64,000 bases of DNA from JBDKUD01 sp050943315 (GTDB lineage Bacteria; Bacillota; Syntrophomonadia; Syntrophomonadales; Syntrophomonadaceae): positions 1 through 64,000 of the forward strand of contig JBMNOY010000002.1 of assembly GCA_050943315.1 (NCBI GenBank), written 5' to 3'. The notes below the pieces were generated by a model. That model searched no databases. It was given only the letters and a program-made list of their open reading frames with translations, and was not told where the DNA came from. The position numbers and the translations under genes are program-made. Below, one piece after another: positions 25,998-35,159 of the stretch; within the stretch, counting starts at the first letter, position 1, and each line of letters begins with the position of its first letter.

Positions 25998-26765
25998 ATG
26001 GCCGATGTAATCGATTATACAATTTTTGGTGATGATATGCAGATGGTTGAGATTGAACTGGACCCAGGTGAAGGTGTAAGAGCTGAAGCAGGAGCCATGA
26101 TGTACATGGAGCAGGGAATTGAAATGCAGACTTCGACCGGTGGAGGTATATTTCAGGGCTTTAAGCGTGCTCTAACCGGTGAGAGCTTTTTTATTACCAC
26201 TTTTATGAATAATGACCGCAATAAAAAACGGGTCGCTTTTGGAGCTCCGTATCCAGGTAAGATTGTACCTCTGGACCTTGGTAAGCTGGGGGGGAGGTTC
26301 CTCTGCCAGAAAGATTCCTTCTTATGTACAGCGCGAGGAACAGAGATAGGGGTTGAATTTACCAGGAAAATTGGTGCCGGGTTGTTCGGCGGGGAAGGGT
26401 TTATATTGCAGCGACTTGAGGGTAACGGAATGGCCTTTGTTCATGCCGGGGGTACCCTTATTGAAAAAGAACTTCGGTCGGGAGAGGTTCTGCGCGTAGA
26501 TACCGGTTGTTTGGCCGCTTTTTCACCTTCAGTAGATTATGATATCCAGTTTGTAGGTGGTTTTAAGAATGCCTTGTTTGGAGGTGAAGGGCTGTTTTTC
26601 GCGAAACTAACGGGGCCAGGAATAGTTTTTCTGCAGAGTCTGCCTTTATCACGTCTGGCTGACCGTATAGTTGCAGCCAGTCGTTTTGGAACCAGGGAAG
26701 AACAAAAAGGTATAGGAGGTCTGGGCGGCAACCTGCTTGGCGGAATTTTCGGCGGTGACGACTAA
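25998..26765 (+). CDS. AIM24 / TIGR00266 family protein
   Basis: A 255-residue protein of the AIM24 (TIGR00266) family, with a double-stranded beta-helix fold and many glycines: VRAEAGAMMYMEQGIEM, ALTGESFFITTF and, near the end, GPGIVFLQSLPLSRLA. The tail is a Gly-rich stretch ending GIFGGDD. The bacterial function is unknown, though members occur with stress and membrane genes. The ATG follows AGAAGGGAG. It stands alone, with a strong hairpin terminator behind it. Confidence 0.9.
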   Translation: MADVIDYTIFGDDMQMVEIELDPGEGVRAEAGAMMYMEQGIEMQTSTGGGIFQGFKRALTGESFFITTFMNNDRNKKRVAFGAPYPGKIVPLDLGKLGGRFLCQKDSFLCTARGTEIGVEFTRKIGAGLFGGEGFILQRLEGNGMAFVHAGGTLIEKELRSGEVLRVDTGCLAAFSPSVDYDIQFVGGFKNALFGGEGLFFAKLTGPGIVFLQSLPLSRLADRIVAASRFGTREEQKGIGGLGGNLLGGIFGGDD

Positions 26766-26777
26766 TAACACCATAGG

Positions 26778-26803
26778 GGCGAATCCTGTGGGATTCGCCT
26801 TGT
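26778..26803. terminator. Bidirectional terminator hairpin
   Basis: The arms GGCGAATCC (26778-26786) and GGATTCGCC (26791-26799) with a 4-nt loop are followed by TTGTTATT. It lies between the AIM24 gene and the convergent HD-GYP remnant and can serve both. Confidence 0.85.
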
Positions 26804-26805
26804 TA

Positions 26806-27743
26806 TTATAAGAGGTTATTATCTAAGTTTGTATTATATTGTTGCATCCAAGTTCGATCAGATAGCACCTTGCTAAATTTACTAACCAGAACCGGATCAA
26901 ATTGAGAACCAGAACATCTTTTCAGTTCGTTTAGAGCTTCCTGACAGGTAAACGATTGGCGATAAGGACGAACGCTGGTCATGGCGTCGAAAGCATCGGC
27001 AATGGCCAGAATACGACATTCCAGTGGAATTTCTTCACCTTTTAACCCCAGGGGATAACCATGACCGTTCCACCATTCATGATGTTTCAAGATCCAATCG
27101 GCTATAGGTACCAGCTCCGGGGCAGTCTGAGCAATTCGGTGGCCGATTTCGCAATGCCGCTGCATTTCCAAAAACTCTTCATTATCTAAAGGACCATTCT
27201 TAAACAATATCCGATCTGATATTCCTACTTTGCCGATATCGTGAAACCGGGCCAACAGGCGAAGTTCGTTAATTGTGTGTAAGTCAAGTCCCAGATAGGA
27301 GCCAAAACTAACGACGAGATGTTGAAGACGGTTGACATGTCCCCCGGTTATAAAGTCTCTCTCCTCCAGAGCCTTCATCAAAGTATTTACTATAGTGCTG
27401 TGGGCACTTTGGCGGCTATGCAGTTTTTCACGGTACATATTGTTATCTGCCTCACTATACAAGCTGTGCATATTTGTAGGAAGTCTATCTCGCAGAGCAA
27501 ATCCAACGGATAAGCTCAAGGCGGGACCGGGAATCCTGGTGTTGTCAACCATAACTGCTTTCCTTATGCGCTCACAGGCTTTTTCTAATTGATTCCGGGT
27601 ACAACCGGTAAGTAAGACGGCGAATTCATCGCCCCCAATCCGGGATACGACAGCTTCCTCATCAAAGCAATGCTTGATTATCCTGGCTGCATCAGCTTTT
27701 CCAGCTGAACAATATCTAACAGGTCGGTAATACGATACGACAT
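26806..27743 (-). pseudogene. PocR-GGDEF-HD-GYP signalling protein with a large internal deletion
   Basis: An ATG at 27743 (after GGGGG) encodes MSYRITDLLDIVQLEKLM, the usual start of a PocR-type sensor domain, but stops at 27678. From about 27713 a different frame encodes the second half of a GGDEF diguanylate cyclase (SAGKADAARII, then RIGGDEFAVLLTGC) and continues into an HD-GYP phosphodiesterase (RFHDIGKVGI, HHEWWNGHGYP). Most of the sensor and the first half of GGDEF are missing, and the junction is out of frame. No ATG, GTG or TTG lies in the GGDEF frame until ATG 27552, which follows AAGGAAAG and could still give a 248-residue HD-GYP protein. Confidence 0.8.
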
Positions 27744-27943
27744 GTATACCCCCGGTGAATCGAAAATAGTAATATTAATTTCTTAATACGATAAAATCTG
27801 CAAAAATCCTGCATACCAGGTATAAAATGTTAAAAAAGATATTTTTGATAAATATTTTCACTCTTGCCAGCTGCTTGTGTAAGTGGGCAATTTATATGCT
27901 ACAATATTAGCCAGATTTACAGGAGTTATGGAGGATTGAGGGA

Positions 27944-28387
27944 TTGAAGTTCTGGATTAGTGTTGCTTTAATACTGGTTGCCGACCAACTGAGTAAACTA
28001 TGGGTAATGAACTCATTAGCTATGGGGGAGAGCAGGCCTCTTATTGACAATGTTTTGTTTCTTACCTATGTTCACAACCCCGGGGCTGCGTTTGGCATGA
28101 TGGCCGGCAGGTCGTGGCTGTTTTTGCTTTGTGCCCTGATAGTCATAGTTTTGATGGTGTTTTACAATATCCGCTATTACCCCTCGGGGGCAGCCCAGTT
28201 TTCAATGGGTCTGATAGTTGGAGGCGCACTGGGGAATTTTATTGATCGATTATGGTTCGGTGCGGTAAGAGATTTTTTTGATCTGGGCTGGTGGCCGGTT
28301 TTTAATATTGCGGATATCGGCATTGTGTGCGGAGGTATACTACTAATGGGCTATATTATATTTAAGGAAAGATTTGAGGAGGCCTAA
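27944..28387 (+). CDS. lspA: Lipoprotein signal peptidase LspA
   Basis: A 147-residue inner-membrane aspartyl protease that removes signal peptides from prolipoproteins. Four membrane segments are visible. The catalytic Asp residues lie in GNFIDRLWFG and FNIADIGI, and the family motif HNPGAAFG is present. The TTG start follows GGAGG. The stop overlaps the next ATG (TAATG), so it is coupled to the pseudouridine synthase gene, a common pairing in Bacillota. Confidence 0.96.
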   Translation: MKFWISVALILVADQLSKLWVMNSLAMGESRPLIDNVLFLTYVHNPGAAFGMMAGRSWLFLLCALIVIVLMVFYNIRYYPSGAAQFSMGLIVGGALGNFIDRLWFGAVRDFFDLGWWPVFNIADIGIVCGGILLMGYIIFKERFEEA

Positions 28388-29304
28388 TGGAAGATAATAG
28401 GATTTTAGTAGTGGAAGAAGACATGGAAGGGGAACGGCTGGATTCTTTTATCTGTTCCGGTTCGGCAGACTTGTCCAGGGCGATGGTCAAAACGTTGGTT
28501 ACCGAAGGCCGAGTGTCTGTCAATGGTGAACAGTGTAAGAGCAGTTACCGGGTTAAAGCTGGTGACGAGGTGCGAATAGTGATTCCTGAACTTCAACCGG
28601 TCAGTATTAAACCTCAAAACATACCTTTAAATATTATATATCAGGATGAAGATATTGTAGTGGTGGACAAACCGAAGGGTATGGTGGTGCATCCGGCACA
28701 CGGTAATTGGGATAACACTATGGTGAATGCGCTTCTCTATCATATCCGCGATCTCTCTGGAATAAATGGAGAATTGCGGCCGGGGATAGTTCACCGCCTG
28801 GATAAAGACACCTCGGGAGTGATGGTGGTGGCCAAGAATGACCGGGCCCACCGCAATTTAGCCGAACAAATAAAAATACATAGTATTAACCGTGAATATA
28901 TTGCGTTAGTTCATGGAATGATAAAAGAGAACCTGGGTTCTATAGATGCGCCGATTGGCAGGAGCAAAATGGACCGCAAAAAGATGGCTGTTGTTGCCGG
29001 GGGCCGGGAGGCCTTAAGCAATTACGAAGTACTGGAGAGGTTCGGAAATTATACTCTGGTTAAAGTAAAGCTTTTGACCGGCAGAACTCATCAAATCAGG
29101 GTCCATTTTGCGTACATAAAACATCCTGTGGTGGGTGATCCACTGTACGGCTCGGGCAAAAAGCATTTTGGGCTTGATTCTCAAGCTTTGCATGCCCACC
29201 TTTTAGGGTTTGAACACCCCACAAGCGGTGAGTATGTGGAGTTTCACAGTGCTTTACCGGCTTATTTTTTAAGTATACTGGAGCAATTACGCAATAAACA
29301 TTGA
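28387..29304 (+). CDS. rluD: RluD-type rRNA pseudouridine synthase
   Basis: A 305-residue RluA/RluD-family enzyme with an N-terminal S4 RNA-binding domain (about 15-75, LSRAMVKTLVTEGRVSVNG) and a catalytic domain with GIVHRLDKDTSGVMVVAK, in which Asp is the nucleophile, and LLTGRTHQIRVH. It modifies uridines in 23S rRNA; the exact position is not readable. It is translationally coupled to lspA. Confidence 0.93.
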   Translation: MEDNRILVVEEDMEGERLDSFICSGSADLSRAMVKTLVTEGRVSVNGEQCKSSYRVKAGDEVRIVIPELQPVSIKPQNIPLNIIYQDEDIVVVDKPKGMVVHPAHGNWDNTMVNALLYHIRDLSGINGELRPGIVHRLDKDTSGVMVVAKNDRAHRNLAEQIKIHSINREYIALVHGMIKENLGSIDAPIGRSKMDRKKMAVVAGGREALSNYEVLERFGNYTLVKVKLLTGRTHQIRVHFAYIKHPVVGDPLYGSGKKHFGLDSQALHAHLLGFEHPTSGEYVEFHSALPAYFLSILEQLRNKH

Positions 29305-29329
29305 CTTTGTCAAAACGGTTGGTTAAACT
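29301..29329 (+). promoter_or_regulatory. Predicted sigma-A promoter of the pyr operon
   Basis: TTGACT (29301-29306), a 17-bp spacer and TAAACT (29324-29329) lie just upstream of the first PyrR-binding region, so the transcript would begin with the attenuator. The box overlaps the end of the rluD-type gene. Confidence 0.55.
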
Positions 29330-29339
29330 TCTCTTAAGA

Positions 29340-29430
29340 ACCTTTAAGTTGGTCCCGTGAGGCTAGCAAGGATAAAAGGGATAATTATGCCCGCCTTCGG
29401 TCTTACGATGGCGGGCTTTGTTGTGTTATT
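29340..29430 (+). promoter_or_regulatory. PyrR-dependent attenuator upstream of pyrR
   Basis: The segment contains a PyrR-binding-loop pattern, TTTAAGTTGGTCCCGTGAGG and then GCAAGGAT (about 29343-29372), followed by a terminator with arms GCCCGCC (29389-29395) and GGCGGGC (29410-29416) and a T-rich tail. In Bacillota, UMP-bound PyrR holds the binding loop and allows termination. Confidence 0.85.
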
Positions 29431-29451
29431 AAACAAAGGGGGATTGAGTGT

Positions 29452-30003
29452 TTGGAACTGCGCGATAAAAATGTGATTATGGACAGTGTAGCAATAAGCA
29501 GAGCCCTCACCCGTATAGCCCATGAGATTATTGAAAGAAATAAAGGGGTGGAAAATGTTTGCCTGATCGGGATAAGGCGACGGGGAGGACCACTGGCCCA
29601 GAGACTGGCGGATAGAATTGAGAAGATTGAGGGAATCAAGGTACCCGTAGGAATTCTGGATATAACTCTTTACCGCGATGATTTGACTACTCTCGCAGCT
29701 CAGCCCCAGGTCCACCGGACGGAAGTATATTTTGACATAACTGATAAAGATATTGTTCTGGTTGACGATGTTTTATTTACAGGGAGAACTGCTCGCGCAG
29801 CACTTGATGCATTAATAGATATAGGGCGCCCTAAACGTATTCAGCTAGCTGTCCTGGTGGACAGAGGGCACCGTGAATTACCCATAAAAGCGGATTTTAT
29901 AGGCAAAAACGTTCCCACCTCGAAGAAGGAGGTCATCTCTGTAAAAGTAACCGAGTTTGATGGCAGCGACGAGGTGATTATTCAGGAAATTATAGATAAA
30001 TGA
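29452..30003 (+). CDS. pyrR: Pyr operon regulator / uracil phosphoribosyltransferase PyrR
   Basis: A 183-residue PyrR, an RNA-binding attenuation protein with uracil phosphoribosyltransferase activity. The PRPP-binding loop VLVDDVLFTGRTARAALDAL is clear, as is GIRRRGGPLAQRLADRI near the N-terminus. The TTG at 29452 is the only suitable start, with AAAGGGGG about 13 bases upstream. It lies between two attenuators, as in Bacillus. Confidence 0.96.
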   Translation: MELRDKNVIMDSVAISRALTRIAHEIIERNKGVENVCLIGIRRRGGPLAQRLADRIEKIEGIKVPVGILDITLYRDDLTTLAAQPQVHRTEVYFDITDKDIVLVDDVLFTGRTARAALDALIDIGRPKRIQLAVLVDRGHRELPIKADFIGKNVPTSKKEVISVKVTEFDGSDEVIIQEIIDK

Positions 30004-30110
30004 CATGAACCCTTTAAACTGGTCCAGAGAGGCCGGCAAGGGAGACGAATCCGAGGACTTAAGGTCTTTCTTGCCGTATGGTGGGAAAGACTTTTTTACT
30101 TTTGGAATTA
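30004..30110 (+). promoter_or_regulatory. Second PyrR-dependent attenuator, before pyrB
   Basis: The binding-loop-like TTTAAACTGGTCCAGAGAGG followed by GGCAAGG (about 30013-30042) precedes a terminator with arms GGTCTTTC (30063-30070) and GAAAGAC (30085-30091) and a run of six Ts. It resembles the first attenuator and should control pyrB and downstream genes. Confidence 0.85.
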
Positions 30111-30134
30111 ATTGAAACTGAGGGGGTTTAATTG

Positions 30135-31073
30135 GTGAAACTGGATAGAAAAGATCTACTGGGACTAAGGAATGTTACCCGGGAAGAAATCGAACTGATT
30201 CTAAATACGGCTGTACCTATGAAAGATATTATTAAAAGGAATATCAAGAAAGTTCCGGCTTTACGAGGAAAGGCTATGGTAACCGTTTTTTATGAACCCA
30301 GTACCAGGACTAGAACTTCCTTCGAAATTGCGGGAAAGTATTTAAGTGCTGATACCGTTAACCTGGCAGTTTCTACCAGCAGCGTACAAAAGGGTGAAAG
30401 CCTGCGGGATACCATGAAGACCCTTGAGGTTATGGGTTTTGATGTAATGGTGATGCGCAACTCATTGAGCGGAGCCCCTCATTACGTCGCCCGCAATACA
30501 CGCATGAGGGTGATTAATGCCGGTGATGGAGCTAATGAACATCCTACCCAAGCTCTGCTGGATATGTATAGTATCAAAGAAAAAAAAGGTACCCTGGAGG
30601 GTTTGAAGGTGGCTATCGTGGGTGATGTATTACACAGTCGTGTAGCTCGGTCAAATATTTACGGCCTTACCGAATTTGGATGTGAAATCCGGGTGGTGGG
30701 ACCTACCACCTTGATGCCGCCGGAGATCGAAAAATTAGGGGTAAAATCATTTAGTAATCTGGAAGAAGCCCTTGACGGGGTGGATGTAATAAATATTTTA
30801 CGTATTCAACGGGAACGCCAAAAGAAGGGGCTGTTTCCTTCTCTTGACGAGTATTCACGTTATTACATGTTGACCCGGGAGCGCATACATAAAGCCCGGA
30901 AAGATGTTTTGATTCTTCACCCCGGCCCCATGAACCGCGGAGTGGAGATTTCCAGCGAGGTTGCCGACAGTGTAAATGCAGTTATTAATGAGCAGGTGAC
31001 CAATGGTGTGGCGGTCAGGATGGCCTTATTATTCCTGATGATGGGAGGTTCAAAAGATGAAATTGCTGGTTAA
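30135..31073 (+). CDS. pyrB: Aspartate carbamoyltransferase catalytic subunit
   Basis: A protein of about 312 residues that joins carbamoyl phosphate and aspartate, the committed step of pyrimidine synthesis. The carbamoyl-phosphate loop FYEPSTRTRTSFE and the aspartate-domain motif HPGPMNRGVEI are present. GTG 30135 lies 8 bases after AGGGGG; a TTG just before it is an alternative. The 3' end overlaps pyrC by 17 bp. No pyrI regulatory subunit is seen. Confidence 0.97.
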   Translation: MKLDRKDLLGLRNVTREEIELILNTAVPMKDIIKRNIKKVPALRGKAMVTVFYEPSTRTRTSFEIAGKYLSADTVNLAVSTSSVQKGESLRDTMKTLEVMGFDVMVMRNSLSGAPHYVARNTRMRVINAGDGANEHPTQALLDMYSIKEKKGTLEGLKVAIVGDVLHSRVARSNIYGLTEFGCEIRVVGPTTLMPPEIEKLGVKSFSNLEEALDGVDVINILRIQRERQKKGLFPSLDEYSRYYMLTRERIHKARKDVLILHPGPMNRGVEISSEVADSVNAVINEQVTNGVAVRMALLFLMMGGSKDEIAG

Positions 31074-32346
31074 GGACGGAAGAGTTATTGATCCTGCCAA
31101 TGGAATAGATAGAATAGCCGATGTGTTGATTGAAAATGGCAAGGTGGCGGCATTAGGAGCGAAGATTAAAGCAGACGAATGTGAACTGATTGATGCTTCT
31201 AATAAAGTGGTTTGCCCGGGTTTTATCGATATGCATGTTCATCTTCGCGAACCCGGCTATGAATATAAGGAAGATATTGAATCCGGTACCAGGGCAGCTG
31301 CGGCCGGAGGTTTCACCACCGTTTGTTGTATGCCCAATACTGAGCCGGTAATCGATAATGGAACAGTGGCCAATTTTATAAAGAATAAGGCCCGGCAGCG
31401 AGGAGTGGTAAACGTTCTGCCGGTGGGTTGTATAACCAAACAGCAGGATGGTAATGAGATAACAGAGATGGGTGAATTATTTGAAGCTGGTTGTATTGCA
31501 GTATCTGATGATGGTAAACCGGTAATGAATGCCACGGTGATGCGCAATGCTTTAGATTATGCGCGGATGTTTAATTTGCCGGTTCTGTCCCACTGCGAAG
31601 ATTTAAATCTTTCGCGGGACGGTCAAATGCACGAGGGTTTTTATTCCACTATATATGGTTTGAAAGGCATCCCGGCCGCGGCTGAGGAAATAATGGTAGC
31701 CCGGGACATTATACTGGCTAAGCTGACGGGAGGCCATATTCATATTTGCCATGTTTCTACCCCCGGTTCGATTGATTTAATTCGCCGGGCAAAGGCCCAG
31801 GGAATAAAGGTAACCTGCGAGGTAACACCTCATCATTTGACCCTTACCGATGAACTGGTAGGTCATTATGATGCCAATACCAAGGTTAATCCGCCCCTCA
31901 GGCCGGCAGAATATGTGCAGGTGTTGGTTGAAGCGCTGAGTGATGGCACGATTGATTGTATCGCCACTGACCATGCTCCCCATCACCTGGAAAGCAAAGA
32001 TTGTGAGTATGCGCTGGCTTCATTTGGTATTTCCGGCCTGGAAACCGCTGTAGCAGTAGTTATGGATTATCTGGTGAATAAAGGAAAGCTGGATATTAAT
32101 AAAATGGTCAGTCTGTTTACGGCCGGACCAGCCGGGGTATTGGGCTTAAAATGTGGTACATTAAGTCCCGGGGCCACCGCTGATTTAACTATTTTGGACC
32201 CTGAAGCCCAAAGGACAGTAAGCCAGGCAGAGTTTTATTCTAAGGGTAAGAATACTCCCTATGAAGGATATAAATTAAAGGGATGGCCTTGGCTGACCAT
32301 TGTAAACGGACAGGTGGTAGGCCCGGGAAGGCAAGATAATAGATAA
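31057..32346 (+). CDS. pyrC: Dihydroorotase
   Basis: A 429-residue class I dihydroorotase of the amidohydrolase fold, which closes carbamoyl-aspartate to dihydroorotate. The metal-binding DMHVHLREPG, the later HICHVSTPGS and the catalytic Asp in CIATDHAPHH are present. It overlaps the end of pyrB and is coupled to it. The length is normal. Confidence 0.97.
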   Translation: MKLLVKDGRVIDPANGIDRIADVLIENGKVAALGAKIKADECELIDASNKVVCPGFIDMHVHLREPGYEYKEDIESGTRAAAAGGFTTVCCMPNTEPVIDNGTVANFIKNKARQRGVVNVLPVGCITKQQDGNEITEMGELFEAGCIAVSDDGKPVMNATVMRNALDYARMFNLPVLSHCEDLNLSRDGQMHEGFYSTIYGLKGIPAAAEEIMVARDIILAKLTGGHIHICHVSTPGSIDLIRRAKAQGIKVTCEVTPHHLTLTDELVGHYDANTKVNPPLRPAEYVQVLVEALSDGTIDCIATDHAPHHLESKDCEYALASFGISGLETAVAVVMDYLVNKGKLDINKMVSLFTAGPAGVLGLKCGTLSPGATADLTILDPEAQRTVSQAEFYSKGKNTPYEGYKLKGWPWLTIVNGQVVGPGRQDNR

Positions 32347-32462
32347 CCCGGCAAAAAATTTGCCTGATGGAATGGGGAAACACTACATCGCTTAGGGTAC
32401 AGAAAATTAAGGGACGAAACCTGCGAGGGTACCGTTCCCTGAATACAATGGAGGAATAAATA

Positions 32463-33245
32463 ATGTCCAGGGTTGAGATGGTAAAGGTTGTAAGTAATAT
32501 ACAGGTTGCGGATGATATGTGGCAGATGGAGTTGGCAGCTGCAGAAATGGCAGCTGCATGTAAGCCGGGGCAGTTTGTACATATCCGGGTAAGCGACTCC
32601 ATTGATCCATTATTAAGACGGCCATTAAGTGTTTACGATATAGAACAGGAAAGACTCCATTTATTATACAAAGTGGTGGGACAAGGCACCCGGCTTCTTA
32701 CCCGCCTGGTATCCAATGATTATGTTGACATTATGGGGCCGCTGGGCCAAGGTTTTACTCTTCCTGGTAAGAAGTCTTACGTTTTACTGGTTGGCGGCGG
32801 GGTAGGCATGGCTCCGCTAGTTTACCTGGCCAGAAGGTTGAAAGCTATGGATTGCAGAGTCACGGCCTTATATGGGGTAGAAAACAAGGAGCAACTGGCT
32901 GCCGCTGACCGGCTGACCAAACTCGGTGCCAACTGCCAACCGGCGACTATGGATGGCAGTGCAGGTTACCAGGGGATTGTCACCGGGCTGCTGCAGGAGG
33001 TACTGGAAAAAGAAATTCCGGATTATATTTACACCTGTGGCCCGGAAGTCATGATGGCAAAAGTAGCCGGTCTGGCCCAACAATACAAAATACCAGGTCA
33101 GGTATCACTGGAGGAATCAATGGCCTGCGGGGTGGGTGCATGTCTGGGATGTGCCCGGAAACTAAAACATGACAGTGATGGCTATGTTAAGGTATGTAAA
33201 GATGGGCCGGTTTTTGACTTCGAGCAGATTGATTTTGGCAAATGA
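32463..33245 (+). CDS. pyrK: Dihydroorotate dehydrogenase B electron-transfer subunit PyrK
   Basis: A 260-residue FAD and 2Fe-2S protein that passes electrons from dihydroorotate oxidation in PyrD to NAD+. The FAD motif RRPLSVYD, the NAD-binding LVGGGVGMAPLVYLAR and the cluster ligands CGVGACLGCARK with a later VKVCKDGPVF are visible. The ATG follows GGAGG. The 116-bp gap to pyrC holds a hairpin (AGGGAC...GTTCCCT) without a T-run. Confidence 0.95.
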   Translation: MSRVEMVKVVSNIQVADDMWQMELAAAEMAAACKPGQFVHIRVSDSIDPLLRRPLSVYDIEQERLHLLYKVVGQGTRLLTRLVSNDYVDIMGPLGQGFTLPGKKSYVLLVGGGVGMAPLVYLARRLKAMDCRVTALYGVENKEQLAAADRLTKLGANCQPATMDGSAGYQGIVTGLLQEVLEKEIPDYIYTCGPEVMMAKVAGLAQQYKIPGQVSLEESMACGVGACLGCARKLKHDSDGYVKVCKDGPVFDFEQIDFGK

Positions 33246-33275
33246 AAAATGACCAGCTAACTGGTCATTTTTCAT
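33242..33275. terminator. Perfect 15-bp hairpin between pyrK and pyrD
   Basis: ATGAAAAATGACCAG (33242-33256) is mirrored by CTGGTCATTTTTCAT (33261-33275) around a 4-nt loop. The descending arm supplies a TTTTT run, so it can act as a terminator. It begins within the pyrK stop codon. Confidence 0.75.
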
Positions 33276-33411
33276 ACTGAGAATTGCAACCATTAAATTT
33301 TTGTCAACACCACATCATTAGTTTATCACTAGTATATTAAATCGATATTACTTATATGTAAATTCCATGTTAACATAAATCGGCTAATAATGGAAATGGA
33401 GGCTTTTATAG

Positions 33412-34335
33412 ATGAACGATACCTTGGATGTTGACCTTTCGGTGAATCTGGGAGGAATACAATTAAAAAATCCTATAGCAGTTGCTTCCGGAACATTTGG
33501 CTATGGACAGGAATATGAAGGCTACGTTGATATACAAAGGTTAGGCGCAGTTATTGTCAAGGGTACAACCCTTACTCCCCGACCCGGCAACCCCTCACCC
33601 CGAATTGCCGAGACTCCTTCTGGAATGCTGAATGCTATCGGATTGGAGAATCCCGGTGTGGAAGTTTTCCTCAATGAGTATCTGCCATATTTGCGGGAGA
33701 AGGGTGTTACCGTTATAGCCAATATTGCCGGCAACACCATCGAGGAATATGCAGCTATGGCCGCCTTATTGCAGAAACATACTGGTATAGCAGGAATTGA
33801 GCTAAACATTTCCTGTCCCAATGTTAAGCACGGCGGTTTACAGTTTGGAACTGACCCGGAAACAGTAAAAGAAGTGGTAAGAGCGGTTAAAAGAGAGACA
33901 ACTTTACCGGTGCTGCCGAAGCTATCACCGAACGTAACCGATATCACAGCAATTGCGCGAGCCGCAGTGGAAGGCGGAGCAGATGCCTTGTCCATGATAA
34001 ATACCCTTATGGGCATGGCTATCAATGTTAAAACTGGTCGGCCCGTCCTGGCCAATGTATTCGGAGGACTTTCCGGCCCGGCCATAAAGCCGGTAGCTCT
34101 GCGTATGATTTATCAGGTTTATAAAGAAGTGGACATACCCATATTAGGCGGCGGCGGTATTATGAATACGACTGATGCCCTGGAATTCATGATGGCGGGC
34201 GCGTCAGCAGTTTCCATCGGTACCGGTAATTTTGTAAACCCCCGTATAGCAGAAGAGGTAATTGCTGGCCTTAAGCAATATATGCAGGAGCAAGGAATTA
34301 AGAGACTTACGGAGATAGTAGGCATAGCACATTAA
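33412..34335 (+). CDS. pyrD: Dihydroorotate dehydrogenase B catalytic subunit
   Basis: A 307-residue class 1B enzyme, an FMN TIM barrel with the catalytic Cys in ELNISCPNVKHGG and FMN-phosphate residues in GGGGIMNTTDA and SIGTGNF. It works with PyrK. A strong hairpin separates it from pyrK, so it may depend on its own promoter in the 136-bp gap or on readthrough. Confidence 0.96.
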   Translation: MNDTLDVDLSVNLGGIQLKNPIAVASGTFGYGQEYEGYVDIQRLGAVIVKGTTLTPRPGNPSPRIAETPSGMLNAIGLENPGVEVFLNEYLPYLREKGVTVIANIAGNTIEEYAAMAALLQKHTGIAGIELNISCPNVKHGGLQFGTDPETVKEVVRAVKRETTLPVLPKLSPNVTDITAIARAAVEGGADALSMINTLMGMAINVKTGRPVLANVFGGLSGPAIKPVALRMIYQVYKEVDIPILGGGGIMNTTDALEFMMAGASAVSIGTGNFVNPRIAEEVIAGLKQYMQEQGIKRLTEIVGIAH

Positions 34336-34432
34336 ATAAATCCGACAGATGAACCCCACGAGTACCACTGATGTTTTCACTAGGTCTAAAACGCGCCTAA
34401 TTCGCGTTGAATTACAAAACCAAGGAGGCTAA

Positions 34433-35155
34433 ATGATGCAGGCAAAGGATAGAATTGTACTGGCCTTGGACGTTGATACCCAGGAAGAGGCACTTAAACT
34501 GGTAAAGAACCTGGCTCAAGACGTAGGCGTATTTAAGGTCGGCATGCAGCTGTTTAACAGCACCGGACCAGACATTGTACACCGCATTAACGATCTGGGA
34601 GGCAGGGTTTTTGTAGATTTGAAATTTCATGATATACCCAACACGGTTGGTGCTGCTGGCCGGGTAATGACCAGATTAAATGCATTTATGTTTAATGTTC
34701 ATGCAGCCGGGGGAAAAGAAATGATGGCCCGGGTGGTATCAGATGTGCAGGATGAAGCTGCCCGGCTAGGGACTGTTCCACCACTGATTCTTGCAGTCAC
34801 AGTACTGACCAGCATCTCCCAGCAGCAACTCCAAGAGGAGTTGCTTATAACCGGACGTAAGGTGCAAGATGTCGTAGTTGAATGGGCTCAGATGGCCCAG
34901 GCAGCAGGTATATCCGGGGTGGTCTGTTCACCTCAGGAAATTACCGCCATACGCGACGCCTGTGGTCCGGATTTCATCATCGTAACACCTGGTATACGCC
35001 CCTCCTGGTCGGAGAAGAATGACCAAAAACGCATTACTACACCCAGACAGGCACTGGACATGGGCACTGATTATATGGTCATCGGCAGGCCCATTGTTAA
35101 AGCTGAAAACCCACAGCTGGCAGCACAAAAAATTATAGAGGAATTGGAGGCTTAA
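34433..35155 (+). CDS. pyrF: Orotidine 5'-phosphate decarboxylase
   Basis: A 240-residue TIM-barrel enzyme that converts OMP to UMP. The catalytic Asp-Lys-Asp array is in DLKFHDIPNTV, and the N-terminal LALDVDTQEEAL and C-terminal VIGRPI are as expected. AAGGAGG precedes paired ATGs. It lies 97 bp after pyrD and 4 bp before pyrE. Confidence 0.97.
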   Translation: MMQAKDRIVLALDVDTQEEALKLVKNLAQDVGVFKVGMQLFNSTGPDIVHRINDLGGRVFVDLKFHDIPNTVGAAGRVMTRLNAFMFNVHAAGGKEMMARVVSDVQDEAARLGTVPPLILAVTVLTSISQQQLQEELLITGRKVQDVVVEWAQMAQAAGISGVVCSPQEITAIRDACGPDFIIVTPGIRPSWSEKNDQKRITTPRQALDMGTDYMVIGRPIVKAENPQLAAQKIIEELEA

Positions 35156-35159
35156 TTAA

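Noticed and set aside
32409..32445. Third pyr attenuator between pyrC and pyrK
   Set aside because: A hairpin is present but there is no PyrR-binding core and no T-run.
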